Below are positions 8,488 through 17,588 of a DNA stretch of 64,000 bases, in pieces. This DNA comes from Pseudomonadales bacterium (lineage in GTDB: Bacteria; Pseudomonadota; Gammaproteobacteria; Pseudomonadales; Pseudohongiellaceae): contig WLWQ01000001.1 of the NCBI GenBank assembly GCA_012103535.1, positions 1,370,280 through 1,434,279 of the forward strand. The letters run 5' to 3'. Under the pieces are notes generated by a model, which had not been told where the DNA came from, searched no databases, and was given only the letters and a program-made list of their open reading frames with translations. Numbering within the stretch: position 1 is the first letter of the stretch; the number at the start of each line of letters is the position of its first letter. Both the position numbers and the translations under genes were made by a program.

Positions 8488-9786
8488 ATGGTAGACAAGA
8501 AATACAATTCAGATCGTCGCCGCATCCTTACCGGACTTGGTACGCTGGCTGCCGCTGCCGCGTTACCCAATAAATTATCTGCGCAAAGTAGAAATGAAAC
8601 TGACATTCTGATCATTGGTGGTGGTATCGCTGGTTCTTCCACTGCTTTTCATTTGGCTGAGCAAAGTCGCGATGTACTTTTATTAGAGCGTGGCGAGATC
8701 GCTTCGGAAGCTTCCGGACAAAACATGGGTGGTCTCGGTGGCTCGGGCTGGGGCAATAATCCCAATCTATTGTCTTATCTAACTGCAGGCAGTGTGGAAA
8801 TTTTCAAACGCATGCAGATTGATATGGGTTATGACATGGAGTTCCGACTGTCCGGCACTTTGACTGCAATACATACCGACGAACAATACGATTACTATCA
8901 GGATGACGTTGCCGCCCAACGCAACGCTGGCTACGAGATTGAATTGCTCTCTGCCAGAGAAGCCCTCGCTATCGAACCGGAGGCGAATGGCGACTTACCT
9001 GGATACATGTATCGCTCAGAACGAGGTCAGGCCGATCCGGTTAAATCTACCCGTGCATTTGCCCATGCCGCCGAAGTAGCTGGCGCAACGATTAGCACCG
9101 GACAAAATGTTGTTTCCATTACACCACTGAGTGCTGGCGGTTATTCTGTACAAACAGAGTCGGCAGAATTCCGCTGTCAGACCTTAGTAATGGCCACCGG
9201 CGCCTGGTGTGGCCCAGTCGGTGAAATGTTAAGTATAAAAATTCCAATCGTACCGATCCGTGGTCAGATGTGGGCCACTGCAAGTGTACCAACCCGTGTG
9301 CTGCATACTATTGGTTCTACTATATCCAGTTACGCCTGGAGTAAAGACAATGGTGCCGATGCAGTCACGCCACCAAATCTTTCTCATAAGAACGGTCGCC
9401 GCACAACCCGTCATCTCTATGGACGGCAACGCAAGAATGGCGAAATTATTTTTGGTGGTGATCGGGAGAGTCTCGGCTACAACACCACACCCGATCCAGC
9501 TGGCATCGAGGTGAATCGCGGACATGCAGCAGAAGTCATTCCACTGGTCGCCAGTTTACCGATCGCTCGCACCTGGGCAGGACTCATGCCCTTCTCGCTG
9601 GATGGCGCGGCTATCATTGGCAAGATTCCAATTCGGAATAATTTGTTTATTGTCAGCGGCTTGGCGTCATCAGGTTTCGGGCGCGGACCTATGGCTGGTA
9701 AGCTCGCTGCCGACTATATCCACACTGGTAACATGAATCCCGTGCTTGCCGAGTCCGATCCTGCCAGGTGTGTTACCGAGTTATAG
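8488..9786 (+). CDS. Tat-exported FAD-dependent oxidoreductase (DAO family)
   Basis: A 432-residue flavoprotein of the D-amino-acid-oxidase/glycine-oxidase fold. A twin-arginine signal (DRRRILTGLG, then an alanine-rich stretch) precedes the dinucleotide-binding IGGGIAGSSTA motif near residue 45. A C-terminal GLASSGFGRGPMAGK segment closes the FAD site. It should oxidise an amino acid or amine in the periplasm after folding with FAD in the cytoplasm. It sits 11 bases after the PBP4-like gene, which suggests co-expression. A released D-amino acid as substrate is a tempting inference and not shown. Specific substrate unknown. Confidence 0.88.
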   Translation: MVDKKYNSDRRRILTGLGTLAAAAALPNKLSAQSRNETDILIIGGGIAGSSTAFHLAEQSRDVLLLERGEIASEASGQNMGGLGGSGWGNNPNLLSYLTAGSVEIFKRMQIDMGYDMEFRLSGTLTAIHTDEQYDYYQDDVAAQRNAGYEIELLSAREALAIEPEANGDLPGYMYRSERGQADPVKSTRAFAHAAEVAGATISTGQNVVSITPLSAGGYSVQTESAEFRCQTLVMATGAWCGPVGEMLSIKIPIVPIRGQMWATASVPTRVLHTIGSTISSYAWSKDNGADAVTPPNLSHKNGRRTTRHLYGRQRKNGEIIFGGDRESLGYNTTPDPAGIEVNRGHAAEVIPLVASLPIARTWAGLMPFSLDGAAIIGKIPIRNNLFIVSGLASSGFGRGPMAGKLAADYIHTGNMNPVLAESDPARCVTEL

Positions 9787-10052
9787 GGACACATCCAGTT
9801 AAAAGATTGCATTAAATTTTGTTTTGAGCCAACTCTACAAAGCCCGTCATTTCCGTGTAACAATAACCTCCAGATGACAATTGTGTGCTGAGATTACCGG
9901 ATCATCCAAGATCTGCCAAAATCACACTAGTTACTGCTACCAATAACTACAATCGTTTCCAAAATTTAGTTTGATTCCTCAAGCTGTACAACTGATTTGA
10001 TGCTCGGTTTGGGGCTATTTGATCATTTCTCAATCTGCTGAGGGACACCATT

Positions 10053-13000
10053 ATGGTTCGTTCATTTTCAATATCTCGTCAATGCTTCCTTACTTTTCTG
10101 TTGCTATTTTTTACTGCTGTTAATGCAGATCAATTCACATTACTATCCTCTGATAGAGATTCCGGAGATCTATTCGGTACTTCGGTCGATTTCGATGACA
10201 CTACTGCTGCTATCGGAGCCCATTTTTGGGAGGATCTATCACCCAGCGTAGGTAACCAGGGTGCCGCGTATATATTTGAGCAAGCAGGTACAGGGGCGTG
10301 GATTCAAACGCAAATCATTTCGACAGATAACATTCCGGGATTTACACCTAATGGTTTGGACAACTTCGGCATCGATCTGGCATTAGACGGTGACACCTTG
10401 GTAGTTGGAGCTTTCAAAGCCGATATAAATGGAATGTCAGACTCTGGCGCAGCATTCGTTTTTGGAAGGGATAGCAGCGGTAACTGGAACCATGAATCGA
10501 CATTAATTCCAAACGATCTTGCAGCTGGTGACCGCTATGGTCAATTCGTCGACTTGGACGGAAACACAATTGTAGTTGGCGCCATAGAAAAAAGTGGTCA
10601 GCAAGGCGCTGCGTATATTTTTGAAAGAGCTTCCTCTACTTCAACCAATTGGATAGAAACAGAAAAACTGTCACTACTCGAAACTGGTTTGTCTAATCCT
10701 CAGTTTGGTCACGGAGTCGCAGTTTCGCGAGAAACAGTCGTCGTTTCGACCAGCGGTCAACACGCAAATGGTAAAGCCTATATTTATGAACGAACTGCTG
10801 GCAGCTGGAATGTATCTACTCCAAAAATTATTGAAGGATCCACAATTGGAACAGTAACAGGAGATAATTTTGGGTTTCGAGTTTCACTAGATGAGCAAGC
10901 GCTCGCCGTGTCAGCGATAAATGATGATGCTGCAGGCAATAATGCCGGTGCAGTATATGTGTTTGGCAGAAATTTTAATCCTGTTAATCCAGAAGTTGAA
11001 CTGAGCAACAATTGGGGCTTGATAAAAAAGGTATTAAACCCTGATTCACCAAATCAACCCTCTGAATTCGATGAATTCGGCATCTCGGTTGCCGTAAATG
11101 AAGACATTTTGCTAGTTGGCAGTCTTAACGATGATGACTTCGGGACCAGTTCTGGATCTGCCGTTGAATTTAATAGAAACGTTGGTGGCAACAATAACTG
11201 GGGGTTTGTTCACGAACATCATGCACCGCAGGCTGACCAATCGGATTGGATCAACTACGGTACCTCAGTTGCAATAGAAGAAGACATTTTCCTAATTGGT
11301 GCGCAACATACGTTCAGCAATAGCGGCCTCGGTGGATCCGCATATATTACTGAATCCTATTTACTCGAAAATCCAGTGTCCGCCATAAGTTTTTACCGTG
11401 GTCAAGACCCAACCGCTCAATTACATATGACAGATCTGGCTGGCAACAATCTTCAACAACTTTCGATCTCCTCAAAACCAGAAACTGTCCATTCCTGGTC
11501 ACCCGATGGTACGCGCCTGCTTTTTACTCGACAATCAGCTGCGGCTTCGAATTCACCGGATATCATCATCGCCGAAGTGGATGAACAAGGAATAATTACC
11601 AGCGAAACTAATGTAACAAACAACCCATTTAACGATCATTCAGCAGCCTGGATGCCTGATGGAAACACCATTGTTTTTGCCAGTAATAGAGAAGACAACA
11701 ATTTCCAATTGTATGAAATGGATGTCTCAGATCTCTCTAATATTCCGAGTATTCCAATTACTAAAATTACTACCACGAATGAAAACGAATTACACCCGTC
11801 AGTCGCGTCGAATGGCACCATAGCAGTAACACAAAATGAAAACGCATTAGTGCTTCTGCAGAAAATGAATGACAACTATTCAGTCTTGCCCGCCATCTAC
11901 AATGCGGTAGGGGTTTTTACTCCCAGTTGGTCACCAGATGGGACGAGTATCGTATTCTCAGCTGGATCTTCGCCAGGCGGCTCTGTTACTAATGATCTAA
12001 AAGTCTATCGAATTGATGTCGATGTTAATCTGGACCCAGTAGGCACTGCTGTTGATATTTCTCCAGGTTTTGGACATGGACCATCCTGGAAACCAAATTC
12101 CCAACAAGTTGTTTATGTTGCAAATAATAACGGTGCACCCGGACCCATAACCAAGTTGAATGTTGACACAATGACGATTGAATTAACCGGTCAGGTGGGC
12201 AATTTGCCGCAATGGAGACCACTTCAAAGTTCTGAACCAGATAGTGATGGGGATGGCATACCCGATGCTAGTGACAACTGCCCTAGCATCAGTAACCCTG
12301 ACCAATTTGATTTAGACAATGACGGCCTTGGCAATGTTTGCGACCCTGACGATGACAACGATCTGGTCGATGATGTATTTGACAATTGTCCAGTGAATTT
12401 CAATGCCGATCAGGCAAATGCGGATAATGATAGTTTAGGCGATGCCTGTGATGCAGACGACGATAATGACAACATTTTAGATTTGGATGATAACTGCCCC
12501 GTCGTCGCCAACCCTAACCAGGAAAATTTCGATGGAGATGTGTTAGGGGATGCCTGCGATCCTGATGACGACAATGATGGCGTAAATGACGGGTTCGACA
12601 ATTGTCCACTCGTATTTAATCCAAACCAAACTGATTCGAATAGCGATGGATTCGGTGACGCTTGTGTTGCAAGCGAAATACCATCTGACGTTATTATCGG
12701 ATTTAATCCACAAATTGGATCTGGTGTTGTTTTTGAAAGCGGAACTTCTATTGGTGACAATGCCGTTATTAATGACAACGTACAACTCAAGGAGAATGTT
12801 ACCGTTGGAGATGATGTTTTCCTGGACGAAGAAGTGGTACTCGAAAAGCTCTCGACATTGGGTAACAACGTGTCGATTGGCAGGTACACGAAAGTCGAGG
12901 AGAATGTTGTCATTGGCAGTGATAATCAGATCGGTGAGAACACTGTAATCAAGAAAGATGTAGTCATCGAAGATAGTGTGGTTATTGGCGACTTCGTAAC

Positions 13001-13706
13001 AATCGAAGAAGGAGCGATTATTGGTACCGCCGTCGAAATCGGAGATAACGTAAAAATTGGCAAGAATGCGTGGATAGCACCTGGAGTCGTCATTGCCAGT
13101 GGCTCCGAAGTGGAAGAAGGGGCCACCATTCTGCCAGAATCTTTTGCTTCGGTATTTTCTTTTTCCTGGAACGTCAACACTATTAAGTACTTTATTGATG
13201 ACGACAATGAGGGATACAGATGGGGAGGAGGAAATTACGACAAAGATGATGTGGCAGCGATGGTGGAATCGTGGGTGCCGCATCAATCTACATTTACCAT
13301 GCAGCGAGTTTTCACTGCAGAGGATGCAAACATCCTGCTGCAAACAAAATCGAGTGTGTTTGAGGCCACTGCAAGAGCAAATGTCTTGTTTCTTTTCGGT
13401 AATCTCGACGATAGTGATCAGATCACTATCGATTTCGAATCATCCAACGATATTCAATTTTCTATCGAAGAGGATTGGGAGTTGCTGGAAGTCATACATG
13501 AAGTTGGCCACGCCCTTGGACTTGCCCATACACCATTTAGTGATTCCCCAATTCCACCTACAGGTGTGGTTCCCATTATGTGGGTTCCATCACCGTCTTG
13601 TATTTACTTCAATATAAATTGCGGTGATTCGCATTTGAGAAATAATTGGCGCATAACCGGAGTAGATATAGTTTCCCTTCAGCTAAAATATGGTGCACCG
13701 CAATAG
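10053..13706 (+). CDS. secreted mosaic protein: FG-GAP, TolB-like propeller, TSP3, beta-helix and metzincin domains
   Basis: A 1217-residue exported protein with GAGGGA before the ATG and a signal peptide of about 25 residues. In order it shows: seven FG-GAP-like repeats (about 26-445, each with FGxxV and VGA strands); a TolB/WD40-like propeller (about 445-725, SWSPDG, AWMPDG, PSWSPDG); thrombospondin type 3 calcium-binding repeats (about 730-874, DNCP repeated four times); hexapeptide left-handed beta-helix turns (about 876-1027, with VVIG/VTIE-type strands); and a matrixin-like zinc protease with HEVGHALGLAH (H1149, H1153, H1159) and a likely Met-turn PIMW near 1176. It probably acts outside the cell as a calcium-stabilised protease or adhesin. 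Substrate unknown. Confidence 0.9.
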   Translation: MVRSFSISRQCFLTFLLLFFTAVNADQFTLLSSDRDSGDLFGTSVDFDDTTAAIGAHFWEDLSPSVGNQGAAYIFEQAGTGAWIQTQIISTDNIPGFTPNGLDNFGIDLALDGDTLVVGAFKADINGMSDSGAAFVFGRDSSGNWNHESTLIPNDLAAGDRYGQFVDLDGNTIVVGAIEKSGQQGAAYIFERASSTSTNWIETEKLSLLETGLSNPQFGHGVAVSRETVVVSTSGQHANGKAYIYERTAGSWNVSTPKIIEGSTIGTVTGDNFGFRVSLDEQALAVSAINDDAAGNNAGAVYVFGRNFNPVNPEVELSNNWGLIKKVLNPDSPNQPSEFDEFGISVAVNEDILLVGSLNDDDFGTSSGSAVEFNRNVGGNNNWGFVHEHHAPQADQSDWINYGTSVAIEEDIFLIGAQHTFSNSGLGGSAYITESYLLENPVSAISFYRGQDPTAQLHMTDLAGNNLQQLSISSKPETVHSWSPDGTRLLFTRQSAAASNSPDIIIAEVDEQGIITSETNVTNNPFNDHSAAWMPDGNTIVFASNREDNNFQLYEMDVSDLSNIPSIPITKITTTNENELHPSVASNGTIAVTQNENALVLLQKMNDNYSVLPAIYNAVGVFTPSWSPDGTSIVFSAGSSPGGSVTNDLKVYRIDVDVNLDPVGTAVDISPGFGHGPSWKPNSQQVVYVANNNGAPGPITKLNVDTMTIELTGQVGNLPQWRPLQSSEPDSDGDGIPDASDNCPSISNPDQFDLDNDGLGNVCDPDDDNDLVDDVFDNCPVNFNADQANADNDSLGDACDADDDNDNILDLDDNCPVVANPNQENFDGDVLGDACDPDDDNDGVNDGFDNCPLVFNPNQTDSNSDGFGDACVASEIPSDVIIGFNPQIGSGVVFESGTSIGDNAVINDNVQLKENVTVGDDVFLDEEVVLEKLSTLGNNVSIGRYTKVEENVVIGSDNQIGENTVIKKDVVIEDSVVIGDFVTIEEGAIIGTAVEIGDNVKIGKNAWIAPGVVIASGSEVEEGATILPESFASVFSFSWNVNTIKYFIDDDNEGYRWGGGNYDKDDVAAMVESWVPHQSTFTMQRVFTAEDANILLQTKSSVFEATARANVLFLFGNLDDSDQITIDFESSNDIQFSIEEDWELLEVIHEVGHALGLAHTPFSDSPIPPTGVVPIMWVPSPSCIYFNINCGDSHLRNNWRITGVDIVSLQLKYGAPQ

Positions 13707-13755
13707 TATTGAAAGAGAATCTTTACTCACGATTATAGCAACGGACAAATTAAGG

Positions 13756-13787
13756 GCTGGAGTAAATCCATGTATTCTTACTCCGGC
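13756..13787 (+). terminator. possible terminator after the mosaic metalloprotease
   Basis: GCTGGAGTAA (13756-13765) pairs with TTACTCCGGC (13778-13787), with one G-U pair, around a 12-base loop. An AT-rich tail without a long T-run follows. It lies 50 bases after the stop codon. A weak intrinsic terminator is the likely role. Confidence 0.45.
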
Positions 13788-13942
13788 AATTAATTTTGAC
13801 GAAAACCAAAATGGCGTTGATATTAAAGTAAGCGGATTTTCATAGGTTTCACAATAAAAGGCAGATTAGTTTATTGATTTTCCCAATGATGCAGTAGAAT
13901 CGTAAAAAATAATTCCTTTTCGAGTCTAGCTGGAAAATTATC

Positions 13943-14932
13943 ATGATTAGTCTGAACCGTAATTATACCTTAATACCTGCGGCTGCATTGGCAGTACTGT
14001 CACTACCAATATTTGCCCAGGATGCTTCCTATGAAGCACCCCTCACCGCTTGGGGCGTACCGGATGTTCAGGGCGTCTGGAACTATGAAACTAGAACCGG
14101 TTTAGAACGCCCGGACGAATACGAGGGCGCGCTGGAAATCGATGAGGCCACGATGCTGGAAACAATGGTATCGACACCGGATTACATCGCGTTTTTGGAA
14201 GCGACCGGTGCCGAAGCGCCAGGTCCGCAGAACGTTGGTGGTTATAACGGATTCTGGATTAGCCCCGGACTTTCTCTCGCCAACATGAACGGTATGTTCC
14301 GCACTTCACTGATCGTGGAACCGGAAGATGGCAAGATTCCCTGGATCGAGAATGGCCGAGACGTGCGCAGACAGCAACAGTCTGAACTGGAAATTATGGG
14401 CTTCGCCGATAGTGATGGGCCAGAAGGAAGGACCCTGTCCGATCGCTGTCTGAAAAGTTTCGCTTCAACCGCTCCTTTCATGAGCAGCCTCTACAACAAC
14501 ACCATGCAAATCGTGCAATCGCCTACCCACGTCATGCTGCTCGCTGAGATGGCACACGATGCACGCATCGTTAAGATCGACCAGGAATTTAAAGACCTGC
14601 CTTATAAGAAATGGTTAGGAGATTCTATTGGTTATTACGAAGGCGATACGCTGGTTGTAGTTACCAGAAACTTTAATGACTGGCAGGTAGCAAAAGAAAG
14701 ACTCATGTCTCCTAACCTGACGCTCATGGAAAAGTTCTATCGCGTTGCGGAAGACAAGATTCACTATTCGTTTACCGTCGAAGATGCCGATCTTTATACC
14801 CAGTCCTGGACGGCGGAAATGCCGATTTACACAGCCGAGGGTCTTTACGAGTATGCCTGTCATGAAGGCAACTATGCGATGCCGGCAATTCTAGCGGGAG
14901 CTCGCAGACTAGAAATGGACGCAGCTCAATAA
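13943..14932 (+). CDS. exported protein of unknown function
   Basis: A 329-residue protein with a signal peptide (hydrophobic residues 9-24, cut near IFAQ). The mature part opens with LTAWGVPDVQGVWNYETRTGLERP, a layout common in a family of uncharacterised secreted bacterial proteins. It also has SDRCLKSF, PTHVMLLAEM and DTLVVVTRNFNDW segments that suggest a beta-rich fold. No catalytic motif is recognised. Two cysteines (SDRCLKS; YEYACHEG) could form a disulfide in the periplasm. The gene stands alone and converges, with an 8-base gap, on a small opposite-strand gene. The function is not known. Confidence 0.8.
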   Translation: MISLNRNYTLIPAAALAVLSLPIFAQDASYEAPLTAWGVPDVQGVWNYETRTGLERPDEYEGALEIDEATMLETMVSTPDYIAFLEATGAEAPGPQNVGGYNGFWISPGLSLANMNGMFRTSLIVEPEDGKIPWIENGRDVRRQQQSELEIMGFADSDGPEGRTLSDRCLKSFASTAPFMSSLYNNTMQIVQSPTHVMLLAEMAHDARIVKIDQEFKDLPYKKWLGDSIGYYEGDTLVVVTRNFNDWQVAKERLMSPNLTLMEKFYRVAEDKIHYSFTVEDADLYTQSWTAEMPIYTAEGLYEYACHEGNYAMPAILAGARRLEMDAAQ

Positions 14933-14940
14933 GCCGACAC

Positions 14941-15234
14941 TTAGATTATTTGAATCCAGGCGTGGGTTAGTTCGAAATAAACAAAGCTGGCGTTTAGGGA
15001 ATCCACTTTTCTGACATCTCCGTTAACCGGCATGTCATATTCTTCCAAGCCTTCTAATGCGAGCACGGTTTGCATAGGGGGTTTGGGATTTCTTACTTCA
15101 GTTAGTTGGCTCAGATGTAATTCTTTGGCACTCCATACCATGCCGTCGCGTTCCACAGGCGAGGCGCCCTCGTAGTCAGTTGAAAGAAACACCGCTGATG
15201 TACCGGCCATTCTCTGGTAAGCAGTAGCTAACAT
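14941..15234 (-). CDS. small hypothetical protein
   Basis: A 97-residue open reading frame filling an otherwise empty gap, with its stop 8 bases from the stop of the convergent neighbour. Composition looks protein-like (mixed VFLSTDYEGASPVERD and FVYFELTHAW segments). There is no signal peptide, membrane segment or recognised motif. The ATG has only a weak upstream purine stretch. I cannot assign a family. It could be a chance reading frame, but its position and composition favour a real gene. Confidence 0.45.
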   Translation of the reverse strand: MLATAYQRMAGTSAVFLSTDYEGASPVERDGMVWSAKELHLSQLTEVRNPKPPMQTVLALEGLEEYDMPVNGDVRKVDSLNASFVYFELTHAWIQII

Positions 15235-15427
15235 TGTTACACACTCAGATGTAAACGATTCAACTGAGTAATTTAATAGAATTGTCTGCTATTGAGCTTG
15301 CGTTACATCAAGCGTGACTAAATTTAGCACTCAAATTAGCGGGATTAAGGAAAATTAGATGTGGTCTGTCCCTTATTCTTTGCTAGACTGTACCTATAAG
15401 TAACTGCAGTAGACATATAAAAACACG

Positions 15428-16201
15428 GTGGTTTTTAAGCATTCCTCAGACCAGGTACCGGTCTTAATCATTCTTGCTCTTAGCGGGCTCGATTTCCTAT
15501 CGTACTTCAGCATCGATAATCCTTATCTGCTGGGGCTCTACTTCTATGTTTTTATTATTCCTAAATCTGCGATTTGTGCCTGGAATCATCACCATCAGCA
15601 CGCGCCAACGTTTCGGTATACGCCACTGAATCGCATGCTTGAGTTTTTCTATGCTCTGCACACGGGAGTGACTACTAATCTGTGGTTACTGCACCATGTT
15701 CATGGTCATCACCAAAATTATCTCGATCAGACCAAAGATGAAAGTCGCTGGACCAGGAAAAGCGGCAATCAAATGGGCGAACTGGAATACAGCCTGAACA
15801 TTACCGCCACAGCCTACTATCGCGGTTTTAAAGTAGGCTTGCAGCATCCCAAGGAATTGACACAATTTTTGCTCTATACGGCAATAACAGTTGCGATTCT
15901 TGCATTGCTTGTAGTTTATCGACCCGTTCCAGCGCTATTTATTTTTGTGTTGCCAATGATTATGGGTCTGTTTATGACAGCATGGGCAACTTACGAACAC
16001 CATGCTGGGCTAAATACGGATAGCCCTTATGAAGCATCTTTTAATAATGTAAATCGCTGGTACAACTTAATTACTGGCAATCTGGGTTATCACACAGCCC
16101 ATCATCACAATGGCGGACTGCACTGGTCCAAGCTGCCCAAATTGCATGAGCGGATTGCCGAAAACATCCCAAATCACTTAATCAGAAAATCACTTATTTA
16201 G
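15428..16201 (+). CDS. fatty acid desaturase family protein
   Basis: A 257-residue membrane enzyme from a GTG start. The diiron-binding histidine clusters of the desaturase superfamily are clear: HHHQHAP (near residue 57), HHVHGHHQNY (near 92) and YHTAHHHNGGLHW (near 225). Four hydrophobic segments lie between them. Members use O2 and a diiron centre to introduce double bonds or hydroxyls into lipids. The protein is short for an acyl-lipid desaturase, and its substrate is not deducible. It is monocistronic, with a small hairpin 21 bases downstream of the stop. Confidence 0.88.
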   Translation: MVFKHSSDQVPVLIILALSGLDFLSYFSIDNPYLLGLYFYVFIIPKSAICAWNHHHQHAPTFRYTPLNRMLEFFYALHTGVTTNLWLLHHVHGHHQNYLDQTKDESRWTRKSGNQMGELEYSLNITATAYYRGFKVGLQHPKELTQFLLYTAITVAILALLVVYRPVPALFIFVLPMIMGLFMTAWATYEHHAGLNTDSPYEASFNNVNRWYNLITGNLGYHTAHHHNGGLHWSKLPKLHERIAENIPNHLIRKSLI

Positions 16202-16221
16202 TAATCTTGAGTTAATAGACC

Positions 16222-16240
16222 TAACAGTTTTTCACTGTTA
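16222..16240 (+). terminator. small hairpin after the desaturase gene
   Basis: TAACAGT and ACTGTTA pair perfectly around a TTTTC loop, 21 bases after the desaturase stop. There is no T-run, so termination is only suggested. Confidence 0.35.
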
Positions 16241-16422
16241 CTGATTCGCATCAATTATATTTGCTCAGCGCGTTGCCCATACATCGAGCAAAGTGTGGCA
16301 TTTGTTGCTCAACCCAAATTTGTAATACCAAATATCTGGTAGTCCTTAATTGGGATCAGAGAAAAAATGCAGTAGTATAAATTTTCTCTTTCCTCACAAC
16401 TCGATTCATTCTATTTCAACTG

Positions 16423-17505
16423 ATGGATACCCACGAACTCATCATAATCGGCGCCGGTGCAATGGGCAGTGCCGCCACTTATCATGCAGCCAAAGCTGGG
16501 CTGAATCCTTTATTGCTCGAACAGTTTGAAGTCGGCCATAGCAATGGCAGCAGTCATGGTGGTAGTCGCATTACCCGTTACGCGAATCCAGATATTGAAG
16601 AGTCTCGTGTTATCCCGGCAACATTTCGCATGTGGCGCGAGCTTGAGCAGGAAAGTGGTCAGCGGCTACTCGACATTACCGGCAGTTTATTTATGGGGCC
16701 GGACTCTACTCCTTTCTTAGTGGATACCCGCGCCGCGTTACAGCTTAATGAATACGACTACCGAGATCTCAGTTCTCAAGAGCTTGCAACAGAGTATCCT
16801 CAATTTAACTTACCCGATGATTGGGTTGGTCTCTATCAGGCTGATGCGGGAAGATTAAACGCAAGCAGTTGTGTGCGGGCAATGGTAGATCAGGCAATCG
16901 CTCGAGGAGCGCAGTTAAAAGAAAACACAGAGGTGGCGCAATTTGTTCCCGACGCTGATTGCGTGATGCTTGCGCTCAGCAATGGCGAACAGTTTTATAC
17001 TAAGCGATTAATCATTACCGCCGGGCCCTGGGCATCTCGCGTTTTAAATCCTTTACCTAACTTGGATTTGGACTTACGCATTACACGACAACAGGTCGCT
17101 TACTACCCGCTCGAACAGGAAGAGCTGTATCGAAAAGAAAATTTTCCAGTTTACGTGTTTGCCGCTGAACCTAATCTCTACGGCTTCCCAATTCTTGAAA
17201 AGCCAGGCCACGTAAAGATCGCATTGGAGAATGAAAATTTAACGACGAATCCGGATGATCCCCGCGCAGTGATGGAAGACAATGCACAGGCACTCAACGA
17301 GGCTGTGGCAAAACACTTCAACGGCGTGGTGCCAGAACCAGCCAGCATCGAAACCTGCCTCTATACTGAAACACCGGGCCGCAAATTTATCGTCGAGCGG
17401 CACCCTGACTTTGCAAATATTGCTTACGGCGCTGGTTTCAGCGGGCGGGGTTTTAAGTTCTCAATTGAGATCGGTAGGCAGCTGGTTGAGTTAGTTGAAC
17501 AATAA
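16423..17505 (+). CDS. solA: N-methyl-L-tryptophan oxidase / monomeric sarcosine oxidase-like flavoenzyme
   Basis: A 360-residue cytoplasmic flavoprotein of the MSOX/MTOX family, which oxidatively demethylates N-methyl amino acids to give formaldehyde and H2O2. The GAGAMGSAATYHAA nucleotide-binding motif lies at the start, followed by the typical GSSHGGSRITRYA segment. Cys312 in ETCLYTETPG aligns with the cysteine that carries covalent FAD in this family, and GAGFSGRGFKFS is near the end. There is no export signal, unlike the DAO protein at 8488-9786. Length is normal. The exact substrate (sarcosine, N-methyltryptophan or another secondary amine) is undetermined. Confidence 0.88.
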   Translation: MDTHELIIIGAGAMGSAATYHAAKAGLNPLLLEQFEVGHSNGSSHGGSRITRYANPDIEESRVIPATFRMWRELEQESGQRLLDITGSLFMGPDSTPFLVDTRAALQLNEYDYRDLSSQELATEYPQFNLPDDWVGLYQADAGRLNASSCVRAMVDQAIARGAQLKENTEVAQFVPDADCVMLALSNGEQFYTKRLIITAGPWASRVLNPLPNLDLDLRITRQQVAYYPLEQEELYRKENFPVYVFAAEPNLYGFPILEKPGHVKIALENENLTTNPDDPRAVMEDNAQALNEAVAKHFNGVVPEPASIETCLYTETPGRKFIVERHPDFANIAYGAGFSGRGFKFSIEIGRQLVELVEQ

Positions 17506-17588
17506 ATATGGCGACAGGTCGTAATTAGCAGTCATAATATCTTCTGAAACTCATAATCTGATCATCCTTTTGAAATAAGGAAACAAAC

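Noticed and set aside
12543..13343. 266-codon open frame antisense to the mosaic metalloprotease
   Set aside because: It mirrors the repetitive Asp/Asn/Val codons of the real gene on the other strand, has no ribosome-binding site and the translation is low in protein-like order.
16358..16389. AGAGAAAA/TTTTCTCT pair as a third REP-like copy
   Set aside because: Only 8 paired bases with a 16-base loop; too weak to call as a repeat, mentioned only as a possible decayed relative.
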